From Pseudalgibacter alginicilyticus (lineage in GTDB: Bacteria > Bacteroidota > Bacteroidia > Flavobacteriales > Flavobacteriaceae): 64,000 nt of DNA. This document shows positions 19,815-29,356 of this stretch, piece by piece. A program made the translations under genes and the position numbers. Position 1 is the first letter of the stretch; each line of letters starts with the position of its first letter. Location: the NCBI RefSeq assembly GCF_001310225.1, contig NZ_CP012898.1, positions 1,488,001-1,552,000 of the forward strand, read 5' to 3'. Under the pieces are notes generated by a model. It saw only the letters and a list, made by a program, of their open reading frames with translations, was not told the origin of the DNA and searched no databases.

Positions 19815-21479
19815 CTAATCATTATAACATTCAGAATCATCAGCTGGTCCATTTTCAACAACAGGAATCCATTCAATATAATCTATAGGGCTACCACCTG
19901 CCTTAACAGCTTCTAACCTTATAACATGACGTTTCTGTTCTGGGCATAACAATTCTCTGGTAATTATAAATCTACTAGCACCTGCAGCATCATATTGAGT
20001 AGCTCCTGCATTGTTTGTTATACATTTGTAACCATGACGCCACCCTCTGGACTCCATAAGCGCTTCATCAGGAAACCCTTTACCTGCTGTATTTATTGTT
20101 AAATCATAAAGTGACCCAATAGGCTCTCCATCCCAATATACTTGAAAGATCCCTCTTGCCTTATTACCTCCATTACTAGAGATTAACATCTCGTATTTTC
20201 CTTTGGGCAACACTGGCGTATCAAATTCTATCCATGAATAACCTCCAACGTCTAAAATATTATTGTTTAAATTTATCCTGTTTGATTGTTGTAAATAACG
20301 TTTGTTGCCTTCCGGAAACCATCTAATAAATTCCCATGATGTACTTGGCACGTTTGAACCTGCTCTAATTAACCTAGATTGGTATTCTGGCTGATCGCTT
20401 ACTACATCAAAAATGATATGCTTTGGCTTAGGCGTAAATATAGTAAATAGCTTATTTACAGTATGATAAACCCCATTTTTAGCAGGAAAGTTACTCTCAC
20501 TTATTATCAATGACGTCCAAGTATCATCCTCACCTGTTTCTGTTTCGTTTATTCTAAGTTCTGTATCCGTTTTAAACGATTTCCAAGCGTTTCTTTCTAA
20601 AACTGTATTTACAAATGCATCCTCTGGAAAATTTCTTGAGTATAAAAAATTCTGTGTTGCATGATATGCAACAAACCTGTTCAAATCATTTTCAGGATTG
20701 GTAAAATCGCTATCATTTGGAGAAAACCGAGTAACTAAATCATCAAATGAATGAATTCCTTCTTGAGCGTAAACTTCGTCTGATTCAGCTAAAATGGTAA
20801 AATTGTTCTTTGAACCAAATTCATTGAAAATAACTGAAAACTTTTCATAATACCCCGTTTGCTTTAAGGCCTCAACAAAAATAGTATGGTTCCCTGCTTT
20901 TTCCATAACTGCTGGCACGGGGTCAATATATGGGTCTAACACACCATTTGTAGCGTGTATAAGACCATTAGTGGCTCTAATATCATACGCAACCAATCCT
21001 ACTGTACGGTTAATCTCTACATTGGCAATTCCTCCTCCTTTTAAAAAGGATGTTGTAAGATAATCTCCTGTATATGTTGTATCAACAAGCCTTCCTTCTA
21101 CAAAGCCACTGGTGCCTCTACCAGATGGTATGGTTTGAAACTTAACAACAATTTTTAAAAATTCAATATCCTCTGGATTGGTTATTGCACTTACAGATTC
21201 TACATTGAACTTTTCCATCAAAAAAGCCTTTACAGCTTCATTGGTAGGCACAAAACAGGTATAGTTTCCATAACTTTTAAATGCATTATACAAATCTGTT
21301 TTTTCAAGAATCTCAATGTAAGACGAAAACGTCTCAGGATTAGATTCCAATGTTTGGATAACAGTCATTTCATCCGAAGTAAAGAACGTGGTATCCTCAA
21401 GTTCGTCTTTGCATCCTACACTGACGACTATAATTAATACGACGCCACCTAGCCATGTAATAAATTTATTAGTTTTCAT
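19815..21479 (-). CDS. FAS1-domain surface lipoprotein, tandem copy B
   Basis: This is a 554-residue paralogue of copy A with the same layout: lipobox Cys23 followed by KDELED, two FAS1 domains, and the C-terminal beta-sandwich ending in ENGPADDSECYND. Differences from copy A cluster in the signal peptide and near residues 155-180. The stretch from about 190 to 315 is identical in both proteins, suggesting recent duplication or gene conversion. It lies 18 bases downstream of its susD partner and was probably the original arrangement (susC-susD-FAS1). The role is inferred as surface glycan binding. Confidence 0.87.
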   Translation of the reverse strand: MKTNKFITWLGGVVLIIVVSVGCKDELEDTTFFTSDEMTVIQTLESNPETFSSYIEILEKTDLYNAFKSYGNYTCFVPTNEAVKAFLMEKFNVESVSAITNPEDIEFLKIVVKFQTIPSGRGTSGFVEGRLVDTTYTGDYLTTSFLKGGGIANVEINRTVGLVAYDIRATNGLIHATNGVLDPYIDPVPAVMEKAGNHTIFVEALKQTGYYEKFSVIFNEFGSKNNFTILAESDEVYAQEGIHSFDDLVTRFSPNDSDFTNPENDLNRFVAYHATQNFLYSRNFPEDAFVNTVLERNAWKSFKTDTELRINETETGEDDTWTSLIISESNFPAKNGVYHTVNKLFTIFTPKPKHIIFDVVSDQPEYQSRLIRAGSNVPSTSWEFIRWFPEGNKRYLQQSNRINLNNNILDVGGYSWIEFDTPVLPKGKYEMLISSNGGNKARGIFQVYWDGEPIGSLYDLTINTAGKGFPDEALMESRGWRHGYKCITNNAGATQYDAAGASRFIITRELLCPEQKRHVIRLEAVKAGGSPIDYIEWIPVVENGPADDSECYND

Positions 21480-21497
21480 AATAGTTTAATTTTAGTT

Positions 21498-22958
21498 TTA
21501 ATTTTCGTAATATGGGTTCTGAATTAAATTAGGATTCAGGTTAACCTCATTCAAATATATTGGCAAGTAATAAGATTCTTTTTCTGAAAAATAACTTAAA
21601 ATCTGCTCATAATCGTCTGGCCCAGCTTTCACTGCTGCCAAATCCAGTATAAGATACTGATTTTCAAAATCATTACGTTTAGCAAAGCGTAATAAATCGT
21701 ACCATCTTTTGCCTTCAAAGGCAAGTTCTTTTTGGCGTTCCAACAATAAAGCATTTAATAATTCGCCTTCTGTAGTTATCTGCTCTAAGGGTGTTCCAAC
21801 TGCACGCTCATGTACTTGATTAATAAGAGCGTAAGCCTTATTTAGATCTTTATTGGTTGTAGAAAGTATATAGGCTTCAGCCTGCATCAATAAAACATCT
21901 GCATATCTGTAAAATATAAATGTGTTATAATACTGGTCAGCTCCTCTATAAACACCTGTTGCATCAACACCCGCATATTTAAAAACAGTATTCTGGAACA
22001 TACCATAAGTTGCAAAATTACCTCTTACATCATCAGGGAATTCATTGTATAACTCAAATATACCACTAAATGGTGCATAAGTAGGATTACCTACTTGAAA
22101 TGCATTTCTTAATGTAGCATTTATATCGCTAAATTGAAGTTCAAAAATTCCTTCATCTGAATTACCTTCGAAAAAGATATCATTAAACCAGTTAGCTCCA
22201 TCTACTAAATTGTATTTATTTAAATTAACTAAACGTGTGGTTGCATCTATACAATTGTCGTACTGCTCATCCCATAAATAAATATCAGCCAATATTGCTA
22301 ATGCAGCTCCTTTGGTCATTTTCCCTTTATCGTGAGCCGGCGATTGTGCAAACCCTAAATTAAGATCATTTACAGCTGCTTCAAGATCTGAAATAATTTG
22401 AGCAATAATCTCATCTTCAGTATTCTTTGCTGGGTAAAAATCTGTATCAGTATCAGCTGTAGCAGTAAGAATTAAAGGTACTTCTCTAAAATTTTTAACT
22501 AATATAGAGTAAACTAAAGAGCGAATGGTTATAGCTTCAGCTTTAATTCTTCTTAATTCTTGTTCTGTAAAAGATAAATCGTTTACTTGTGCTTGATCAG
22601 CATAAGTTAATACCAAATTACAGTGGTTAATAGTTTTGTAAAGCGTGCTCCAATTGGTAAACCCGTTGCTAGGAAACATAAAGTTCTTTAGCATGTTATT
22701 CTGGTCATTACCAGCTCTTAAGGACACCAACATATCCCCTCTTAATTCTCCCCATAACAGCACCCTATCTGTGAAACCAGACTGATTCATAGATGCATAA
22801 CACCCTGCAAGGGCAGCAGATACTTGTTCTTTATTTTGCCAGAATTCTTGTTGTATTAAACTATCTTGTGGCTCCAATTCTAAATAACTATCGCATGAAA
22901 ACAATGTTATACATAGTATTGGAATGATGGCGTATATTTTAATTATGTTTCGTTTCAT
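21498..22958 (-). CDS. SusD/RagB-family outer-membrane lipoprotein
   Basis: This is a 486-residue SusD-like lipoprotein with lipobox TLFSC (Cys22). Family signatures are the start DSYLELEPQDSL, the helical TPR-like core, the block RQKELAFEGKRWYDLLRF near 415-432, and the ending NPNLIQNPYYEN. It is the glycan-binding lid for the SusC encoded 22 bases upstream. It precedes FAS1 copy B, forming a susC-susD-FAS1 unit. Its last codons are the source or sister of the relic upstream of copy A. Confidence 0.94.
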   Translation of the reverse strand: MKRNIIKIYAIIPILCITLFSCDSYLELEPQDSLIQQEFWQNKEQVSAALAGCYASMNQSGFTDRVLLWGELRGDMLVSLRAGNDQNNMLKNFMFPSNGFTNWSTLYKTINHCNLVLTYADQAQVNDLSFTEQELRRIKAEAITIRSLVYSILVKNFREVPLILTATADTDTDFYPAKNTEDEIIAQIISDLEAAVNDLNLGFAQSPAHDKGKMTKGAALAILADIYLWDEQYDNCIDATTRLVNLNKYNLVDGANWFNDIFFEGNSDEGIFELQFSDINATLRNAFQVGNPTYAPFSGIFELYNEFPDDVRGNFATYGMFQNTVFKYAGVDATGVYRGADQYYNTFIFYRYADVLLMQAEAYILSTTNKDLNKAYALINQVHERAVGTPLEQITTEGELLNALLLERQKELAFEGKRWYDLLRFAKRNDFENQYLILDLAAVKAGPDDYEQILSYFSEKESYYLPIYLNEVNLNPNLIQNPYYEN

Positions 22959-22980
22959 AATGTTTTTTAAATTTTACAAT

Positions 22981-25900
22981 TTAGAATGACAGATTTACCC
23001 CTAAAGTTATCTGTTGAGACCTTGGTGTTTGATTAGTATCGTAACCAAGTTTTCTCCAATCACTACTGCTTCCTGTTTCTGGATCTGGACCAGAATATTT
23101 AGTAAAGGTTAACAAGTCTGTTCCAGTAACAAAAAATGACGCATTGGTAAAGTTAATTTTCTCAATAAACGTTTTTGGCAAATCATACTTAAGGGTTATA
23201 AACTTCATTCTTAAAAATGAAGCATCTTCAAGAAAACGATCGGAAGCCAATGTATTAACTGGACTATTAAATTCTGCTCTAGGAATATCGGTCACATCTC
23301 CCTCAAACCTCCAACGGCGTAAAACCGCAGTGTTTTGATTATCATAACTATCCATACTTTCTGTTTGCATTCTAGCTAGATTAATAACCTTTTGATTATA
23401 CCTAAAATTAAAAAATGCATTTAGAGATAAGTTTTTATATCTTACAGTTGGACCAAAGCCCCCGTACAATAATGGGTTGGCATTACCTAAATAAACAACA
23501 TCCAAACGATCTATACTACCATCATTATTTATATCCTCATATTTCGCATCACCTGGTTGAAATGCACTTCTTGAATCCTCATTGAATACCATGTTTTTTG
23601 GCGTCCCATTTAGATCATATATTATATCGCCATTTTCATCACGTGCTATTACCTCATCAATTGTACTATACACCCCCAAGTATCTGTAGCCATAGAATGA
23701 GCCAATTGGATTGTCTTCTTGAATTCTTTTGAGATAGCCATTAGGACCAGTTGCCAAAGGATCCCCAGCCTCAACTACCTGTGCCTCAGAAATTTTAGTA
23801 ATAAGATTGGTATTACGAGCAATGTTAAAATTCATCTCCAATGAGAAATCATTGGTTTCTATTAACCTTGTTCTTACACTTAATTCAAAACCTTGGTTAG
23901 AGATATTACCTAAATTAAGAAAAGGCAAATTTGAAAATCCTGATGAAGAAGGTATTGCAGTATTTTCTCCTAACAAATCTTTAGTTTCTTTTTTATAAAA
24001 TTCTAAATCTCCACTTACACGACGATCAAAAAAAGAATAAGTTAGTCCAAAGTTACTTTGGATAATAGTTTCCCATCTTAAATCTGTCAACTCCATGTTA
24101 TCTGGAAAAACAGGGCTCTCTCCAAGATAATCATAACCATACGTGGAATAGGTGTTATATTGCCCATAGTTAAAGTTTGGTGAATTACCATTGACACCAT
24201 AACTAGCTCTTAAACCTAACTCATCAATAAAATCATACGATTCCATAAAAGGTTCATCTGAAAATATCCATTTAGCTGCAACACTTGGAAAAGTACCATA
24301 TCTATAGCTACTACCAAATCTAGAATTTCCTTCTGAACGAATACCCCCACTTAAAATATAGCGGTCTAAAAACTGATAGTTAAACATAAAGTTATACGCT
24401 ATCGATCTATTTTGTGAAAAACTGGAACTTAAGCTGTTACCAGACCCTTCAATTCTTGTTTGAGCAATTGGTGTTTGTATTAAACTACTTGGTGAATTAC
24501 TTGTTATTGCAGAATATCCTTGACTTGTTTTATCATAAGTTTGAATGGTTCCACTAGCAAAAACAGAATGGTTATCCCCCAAATTAGGATTCCAAACAAG
24601 TTTATTTTCAGTACGCATTACAAAAAATTCTGCATCTGCAAATCTTGCTTGGTTAGCATCCGAATTTGTCCATGCTGCTCCAAATGCTGCTTCTGGCAAA
24701 AAGTTTGAAGCCTTATCTGTATTAATATCAAATGCTATATAAGCATTATAAGTTAACCGCTTCAAAGGATTATAATTAATTCTGAATGTAGGAGTAATCC
24801 TATTGTTTTCTGTGTTATTAGTAGATAATTTTGCCATAGCTACTGGATTATAATAATCGGATCCATTACCTTGATAGGCGTTAACTGGTGTAAAATATAC
24901 ATCAGTTGGGTTACCAAACTCATCCAGTTCATATATAGATTGATTTGGCATTTTTCTCAACGCCAACCCCCTAATTCCTGAATAAGATTTATCTAACGAA
25001 CCATGTGTATATGCCAACTCTGTAGAAATAGATATTTTATTAGAAATGTTATAATCTAAAATGGTTCTAGTAGTAAAGGTTTTTAATGCACTACCAATGG
25101 TGGTACCTTGTTGATTTTTATAACTAACAGACACACGGTAAGCCGATTTCTCTCCACCACCAGAAACACCTAAAAAGTTTTCGTGTGTGTAACCTAATTG
25201 CGTTATTTCATCAACCCAATCAACATTCTTGTTATAAAGGTTGTATAGTTCATAAGTTGGATCAAACTCAATTTGAGGTTGAGGGAGTGTAATATCTACC
25301 GCTGTAAGCTCTTCTTTAATTAACGTTGAATATTGGTCTCCATTTAACATAGGCATTCCATCTGGTTGCCATCCCACACTACCTCTATAACTGTAAGAGA
25401 AACGCGCTTTACCTTTAGCACCTCTTTTAGTTTTAATAAGTAACACCCCATTTGCTGCTCGTGAACCATATTGAGCCGTGGCAGCAGCATCTTTTAATAC
25501 CGAAATCTCTTCAATATCATTTGGTGATACTCCAATTAAAGCAGCATATTGTTGTTCATCTGCAGAACCGAAATCGAAAAGTGCATCAATTTCTGTTTCA
25601 AATGGTACACCATTGATAACAATTAACGGCTCTGAAGAAGCGTTTAACGACGACGTTCCACGAATCCTAATGGACATCCCAGCACCAGGCTCACCTGAGT
25701 TAGCAACAATGTCCACACCGCTTAATCGTCCTTGTAGTTGATCAACAAGACCTGTAGAAACAGTTTCACTAATATCTTCCATATCAATAGTTTCCATAGC
25801 TGTTGCTATACGCCGTTTGTCCATTTCAAAATCTCCGGTAAATACCTTCTTTCTACCTCTAATTACAATGGCTTCTAATTCTGAAATGTCTTCTTTTAAT

Positions 25901-26226
25901 GCAATGTTAAATTGCGTTTGATTTCCTGGAACCAATTGTTTGGTAACAAAACCCACATAGGAAAACGTTATAGTATTATTTGGATTTGAGACTTTTAATG
26001 AATAATTACCATTAAAATCGGCAACAACACCATTAATAATACGATTGTTTTTATCTTTTTCAGCAATCGTAGCTCCTGTTAAGGGTTGTCCATCTGATTC
26101 TGAGACAACTACACCTGTAATAATTGTAGATTGCGACTGTGCTGACATGTTGTACATTGAAAACAATGCAAACACTATCATTAAGGCATAGGAATATGAC
26201 TTGTGTTTATCCTTCATACTTATCAA
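22981..26226 (-). CDS. SusC/RagA-family TonB-dependent glycan transporter
   Basis: This is a 1081-residue outer-membrane receptor with a signal peptide ending near YNMSAQSQ. A carboxypeptidase-regulatory-like domain covers about 35-120 (ITGVVVSESDGQPLTGATI). A plug includes QYGSRAANGVLLIKTKRG, and a large beta-barrel ends in ITLGVNLSF, a terminal-Phe signature for outer-membrane insertion. It pairs with the downstream SusD to import oligosaccharides. Met4 is an alternative start with a tidier basic N-terminus. It is preceded in the operon by the 776-residue FAS1 lipoprotein (15-base gap). Confidence 0.94.
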   Translation of the reverse strand: MISMKDKHKSYSYALMIVFALFSMYNMSAQSQSTIITGVVVSESDGQPLTGATIAEKDKNNRIINGVVADFNGNYSLKVSNPNNTITFSYVGFVTKQLVPGNQTQFNIALKEDISELEAIVIRGRKKVFTGDFEMDKRRIATAMETIDMEDISETVSTGLVDQLQGRLSGVDIVANSGEPGAGMSIRIRGTSSLNASSEPLIVINGVPFETEIDALFDFGSADEQQYAALIGVSPNDIEEISVLKDAAATAQYGSRAANGVLLIKTKRGAKGKARFSYSYRGSVGWQPDGMPMLNGDQYSTLIKEELTAVDITLPQPQIEFDPTYELYNLYNKNVDWVDEITQLGYTHENFLGVSGGGEKSAYRVSVSYKNQQGTTIGSALKTFTTRTILDYNISNKISISTELAYTHGSLDKSYSGIRGLALRKMPNQSIYELDEFGNPTDVYFTPVNAYQGNGSDYYNPVAMAKLSTNNTENNRITPTFRINYNPLKRLTYNAYIAFDINTDKASNFLPEAAFGAAWTNSDANQARFADAEFFVMRTENKLVWNPNLGDNHSVFASGTIQTYDKTSQGYSAITSNSPSSLIQTPIAQTRIEGSGNSLSSSFSQNRSIAYNFMFNYQFLDRYILSGGIRSEGNSRFGSSYRYGTFPSVAAKWIFSDEPFMESYDFIDELGLRASYGVNGNSPNFNYGQYNTYSTYGYDYLGESPVFPDNMELTDLRWETIIQSNFGLTYSFFDRRVSGDLEFYKKETKDLLGENTAIPSSSGFSNLPFLNLGNISNQGFELSVRTRLIETNDFSLEMNFNIARNTNLITKISEAQVVEAGDPLATGPNGYLKRIQEDNPIGSFYGYRYLGVYSTIDEVIARDENGDIIYDLNGTPKNMVFNEDSRSAFQPGDAKYEDINNDGSIDRLDVVYLGNANPLLYGGFGPTVRYKNLSLNAFFNFRYNQKVINLARMQTESMDSYDNQNTAVLRRWRFEGDVTDIPRAEFNSPVNTLASDRFLEDASFLRMKFITLKYDLPKTFIEKINFTNASFFVTGTDLLTFTKYSGPDPETGSSSDWRKLGYDTNQTPRSQQITLGVNLSF

Positions 26227-26241
26227 GCTTTTGTTGGTTTT

Positions 26242-28572
26242 CTAGTTTAAATAATTTTCAATTTCGTGAATGACTACTCTTTTTGAGAGTAAATTTGTCA
26301 CGGCTCCTGTTTCGGTTATAACCTCCCCGGTTGCTGGTTTTTTTATAGTTAAATTTGATGTTGCATAGTTATTTTCGAATACATATTCTTCATAAACTGG
26401 TACAAAATCAATAACTTTTTCAAAATACATAGATGAATATGCCCCTGCTATTATTCCATCAGTTGGGATAGCTTGTTGTATAAAGTGTCTTTTTGCAAAA
26501 TTTAAAAGATCTTGCTTAGCAATAGCCTGTTCAAGTGCTGGTAATGAATTTACCGTAGTTGGGTCTACAATAACACCATCCGCAATAGCTTGGTTAACCG
26601 CATTATTATTTGGAGCTAACAACGTAAATGTTCTCTGTAAGTTTAAGAAACTTACCAATTTATCGTTACTATTATTAGGTATCACAACAAAGCCTCCTGT
26701 AGCCTCCATAACTTCAATAAATCTTGAAAATATTGTTGAATTATCTACTAAAGCTCCATAAGTAAACTTCAAAGGTCTTTCTAATGCACGAGACATTTCA
26801 TAAAATTTACCATTATCGGTATCTCTAACTGATGTAACTATTGCAGGATCATTCAAATTACCTCCACCTGACACTTTATTACCTTCATAAGCATAAATAA
26901 ACTCACCACTTTTTGTAGCGTAGTAGTTATTACTATTAATATCTACTGTTTTTTCTACTATTTGATTAAGAACAATATCCTTTAAAGTTGTATTAACATA
27001 ATTTATATCAGCCGATGTAGGGTTATCAATATCCAATGGATAATCCCTATTACTCGCAGGATCAGAATCACCTTGAACGTTAATTTGAATGACAGATAAA
27101 TCAGACGTCCAATCCTTTACTGTTATTATTCTTGTGGAACTGTTGGGGTCTGCAATATCAACAAATTGATTATTCTTAATTCCAAATATTGAAAATTGAG
27201 AACCTTTACTCTGCAACGCAACATCTATCCCTAACTCTTGAACGGCCTTTAACATAATGGCGTATTCAGGATCTAACAATAAAGGTCCAATAATTGTTGA
27301 AAAATTTGCATTGGTATACACTTTATCTATACCAACAAACAACCCGTTACTACACATTTTTACGTCCAAAACATCATCTAAATTATAATCAACTGGTTGT
27401 AATCCCACATTCAAAGTTTGCCCTTGATTACTAGGACAAAGCGTCCAAAAATCTGTAAAGAAAAATGAACTAAGGAATTTCCCAAGTACATCTAATGGCA
27501 TCTCGTCATATGAATCATAAAACTGTCCAAGAATATTATCTCCTTGTAAGTACGCCTCTAAAGCATCATTAGTAGGAACTGTCAAACCCGTTCCAAATGA
27601 TAAATCATAATTTATATTTGCTTTTAATTTTGGATAAGATTCATCGTATGGACTAAACGGTAAATTATTTTCCGTTATTCCAGTTTTAAAATTTAAACGA
27701 TAAATTGGTTCTGTTTCGCCAGTAGCTTCATTCAGTTGATTACGATTAAATCGCAAAAAACCAAAACGCTCTACCAACTCTTTGAATCGGGTATACTTAC
27801 CCCCATATTCTTCCGAAGTAAAGTTTTGATATTGACTTATTCTTGGTTCAACTACCTTATCCAAAGCATAGATCATTCCATTTTCAGCCACAATATTAGT
27901 TTGCGATACATTTACTTCAAACACCTTCATGTCTCCTTCGTTAAATGTCTCTCCTGGAAATAAAAATGAATAGTCGGACTTTTGAAAATTTGGTTTAGGG
28001 TCAAAATAAGCATCTAAAAAATATGTTAGTGCTTTTCTTCTACCGTAGGTTGGTTCTATAGTATAAACCCCCGGAGGTGGTGAGAACTGATCCACAAATA
28101 AATGAGGGTATTCCTCTGTATTAATTGTCTCAAGAGTATCTACATTTTGTGTAAAACGTCTAAAATTACTACCCGCGTAAAAACCAGCACCATCTGCTGC
28201 ATAAGTTAAGGTAGTTGTATTCCATCCACTTGTAACTATAGTATACTGAACTATGTCCAATAATCTATCCGACGGGATATCATCAACAGACGCATAACCT
28301 TCCGCTTGCATAAACTCTTCAAAAGCTGCATCTGTAGGAGCAAAAATAGTCCAAGATCCTCCTTTTACTAAGGGCTCTTTATACTCCGTTTTATCAATGC
28401 ATTGTAAATAATAATTAAAGTTCCCCATAGATTCTAGCTGGGTATAAATTGTACCTGCCAAATCTTTTGGTCGAGCAAATTCGAGAGGATCAGGCTTACA
28501 GCCAAAAGTTGATATAATTATAATGGCTAACATTATAATTAATCCATTTCTGTGCTTCATTTTCTGTTTCAT
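26242..28572 (-). CDS. Large multi-FAS1 surface lipoprotein, first gene of the uptake operon
   Basis: This is a 776-residue lipoprotein with lipobox STFGC (Cys25). It appears to contain four FAS1-like units: residues about 35-195 (WTIFAPTDAAFEEFM), 215-420, 430-560 and 600-770 (FTLLAPNNNAVNQAI). The outer two are the most canonical. No enzymatic motif was seen. As the promoter-proximal gene before susC it occupies an unusual position, since accessory glycan-binding lipoproteins usually follow susD. It probably binds the polysaccharide at the surface or holds the SusCD complex, but this is inference from context. Confidence 0.82.
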   Translation of the reverse strand: MKQKMKHRNGLIIMLAIIIISTFGCKPDPLEFARPKDLAGTIYTQLESMGNFNYYLQCIDKTEYKEPLVKGGSWTIFAPTDAAFEEFMQAEGYASVDDIPSDRLLDIVQYTIVTSGWNTTTLTYAADGAGFYAGSNFRRFTQNVDTLETINTEEYPHLFVDQFSPPPGVYTIEPTYGRRKALTYFLDAYFDPKPNFQKSDYSFLFPGETFNEGDMKVFEVNVSQTNIVAENGMIYALDKVVEPRISQYQNFTSEEYGGKYTRFKELVERFGFLRFNRNQLNEATGETEPIYRLNFKTGITENNLPFSPYDESYPKLKANINYDLSFGTGLTVPTNDALEAYLQGDNILGQFYDSYDEMPLDVLGKFLSSFFFTDFWTLCPSNQGQTLNVGLQPVDYNLDDVLDVKMCSNGLFVGIDKVYTNANFSTIIGPLLLDPEYAIMLKAVQELGIDVALQSKGSQFSIFGIKNNQFVDIADPNSSTRIITVKDWTSDLSVIQINVQGDSDPASNRDYPLDIDNPTSADINYVNTTLKDIVLNQIVEKTVDINSNNYYATKSGEFIYAYEGNKVSGGGNLNDPAIVTSVRDTDNGKFYEMSRALERPLKFTYGALVDNSTIFSRFIEVMEATGGFVVIPNNSNDKLVSFLNLQRTFTLLAPNNNAVNQAIADGVIVDPTTVNSLPALEQAIAKQDLLNFAKRHFIQQAIPTDGIIAGAYSSMYFEKVIDFVPVYEEYVFENNYATSNLTIKKPATGEVITETGAVTNLLSKRVVIHEIENYLN

Positions 28573-29137
28573 ATTTAGTTTAGCTTTGTTAATAAATTTA
28601 CTGTTATCAATTATTAAAATATTCAGGCCTAATTTTAATTATAATGCATTTTAACAACGTTATTCTGCATTATACATAATCAATAAGATTTCAAGATTGA
28701 ACGTATCATAATGTTAAGACAAAGTTAAAAATAGACAAATGTGTTAACGATAAATTATCACTCAATAACTATAAATTATAGTTCTTTATCATCTTTTTTT
28801 TAAGAAAAAACGCATAAAAACAAACATAACACACTTATTTTGAGAACAAAACACTACTATTAAAAATCAATAAATTATTTAAGTATATAAATCAATTTAA
28901 TTGGACAAATACATTTAAAATTTAACATTATTATAAAAAAAGCAACTTTGATTTAACCAATTAATTAACTATGTAAATTAGGGGTTTAAAGCAGATAAAA
29001 ACAAAAGAAATGTTTGGGTTATCTTTATTTCTCAATTAGTAACTTTAAGAGCAGTACTAATTATTATTTATACTTTAATAATTTATTACTAATAAGTATT
29101 AATTATTTGACAATACTTTTTAAAAACAATTAGCGTT
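28573..29137. promoter_or_regulatory. Intergenic region with the uptake-operon promoter; candidate -7 at 28720-28727
   Basis: This is 565 bases of AT-rich DNA between the uptake operon and the terminator of the hybrid regulator gene. On the minus strand, TAACTTTG (28727 to 28720) fits the Bacteroidota -7 consensus TAnnTTTG about 150 bases before the first FAS1 gene. No convincing -33 TTTG lies at the usual distance. No gene was recognised; the remainder is probably leader and regulator-binding DNA. Confidence 0.4.
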
Positions 29138-29169
29138 AAAAAAAAAAAAAATTAAGGTGATAACCTTAA
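29138..29169 (-). terminator. Intrinsic terminator of the hybrid two-component gene
   Basis: On the minus strand, a 7-base-pair stem (arms 29163-29169 and 29152-29158, TTAAGGT with ACCTTAA) with a 4-base loop is followed by a run of 14 T residues (29151 to 29138). It lies about 190 bases after the stop at 29357. Confidence 0.7.
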
Positions 29170-29356
29170 ATATAAATTATAAACCAAAATATAATCTAAA
29201 ACACATACAACAAAAGAAAAGAAACGCCTTAATTATTTACAAATCAAAACAAATATCTTAGCTAAAATAAAAGAATCAAACTTTGAATTAAAAAAATTCA
29301 AGTAGTACTATTATAACCTAACTTCTTTTTTAATAGAAACAAACCATGCCATAAAA

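Larger units (their letters stand above)
17883..21485 (-). repeat. Tandem duplication of a 1.67-kb FAS1 gene
   Basis: The two units, 17889-19553 and 19815-21479, are direct repeats. They are near-identical over most of their length, including the last 400 bases and the stop region (TCTAATCATTATAACATTC in both), and diverge at the 5' ends. The units are separated by 261 bases holding the susD relic. Confidence 0.9.

Noticed and set aside
29138-29151. Poly-A run as a phase-variation tract
   Set aside because: It lies outside any gene and serves better as the T-tract of the HTCS terminator.
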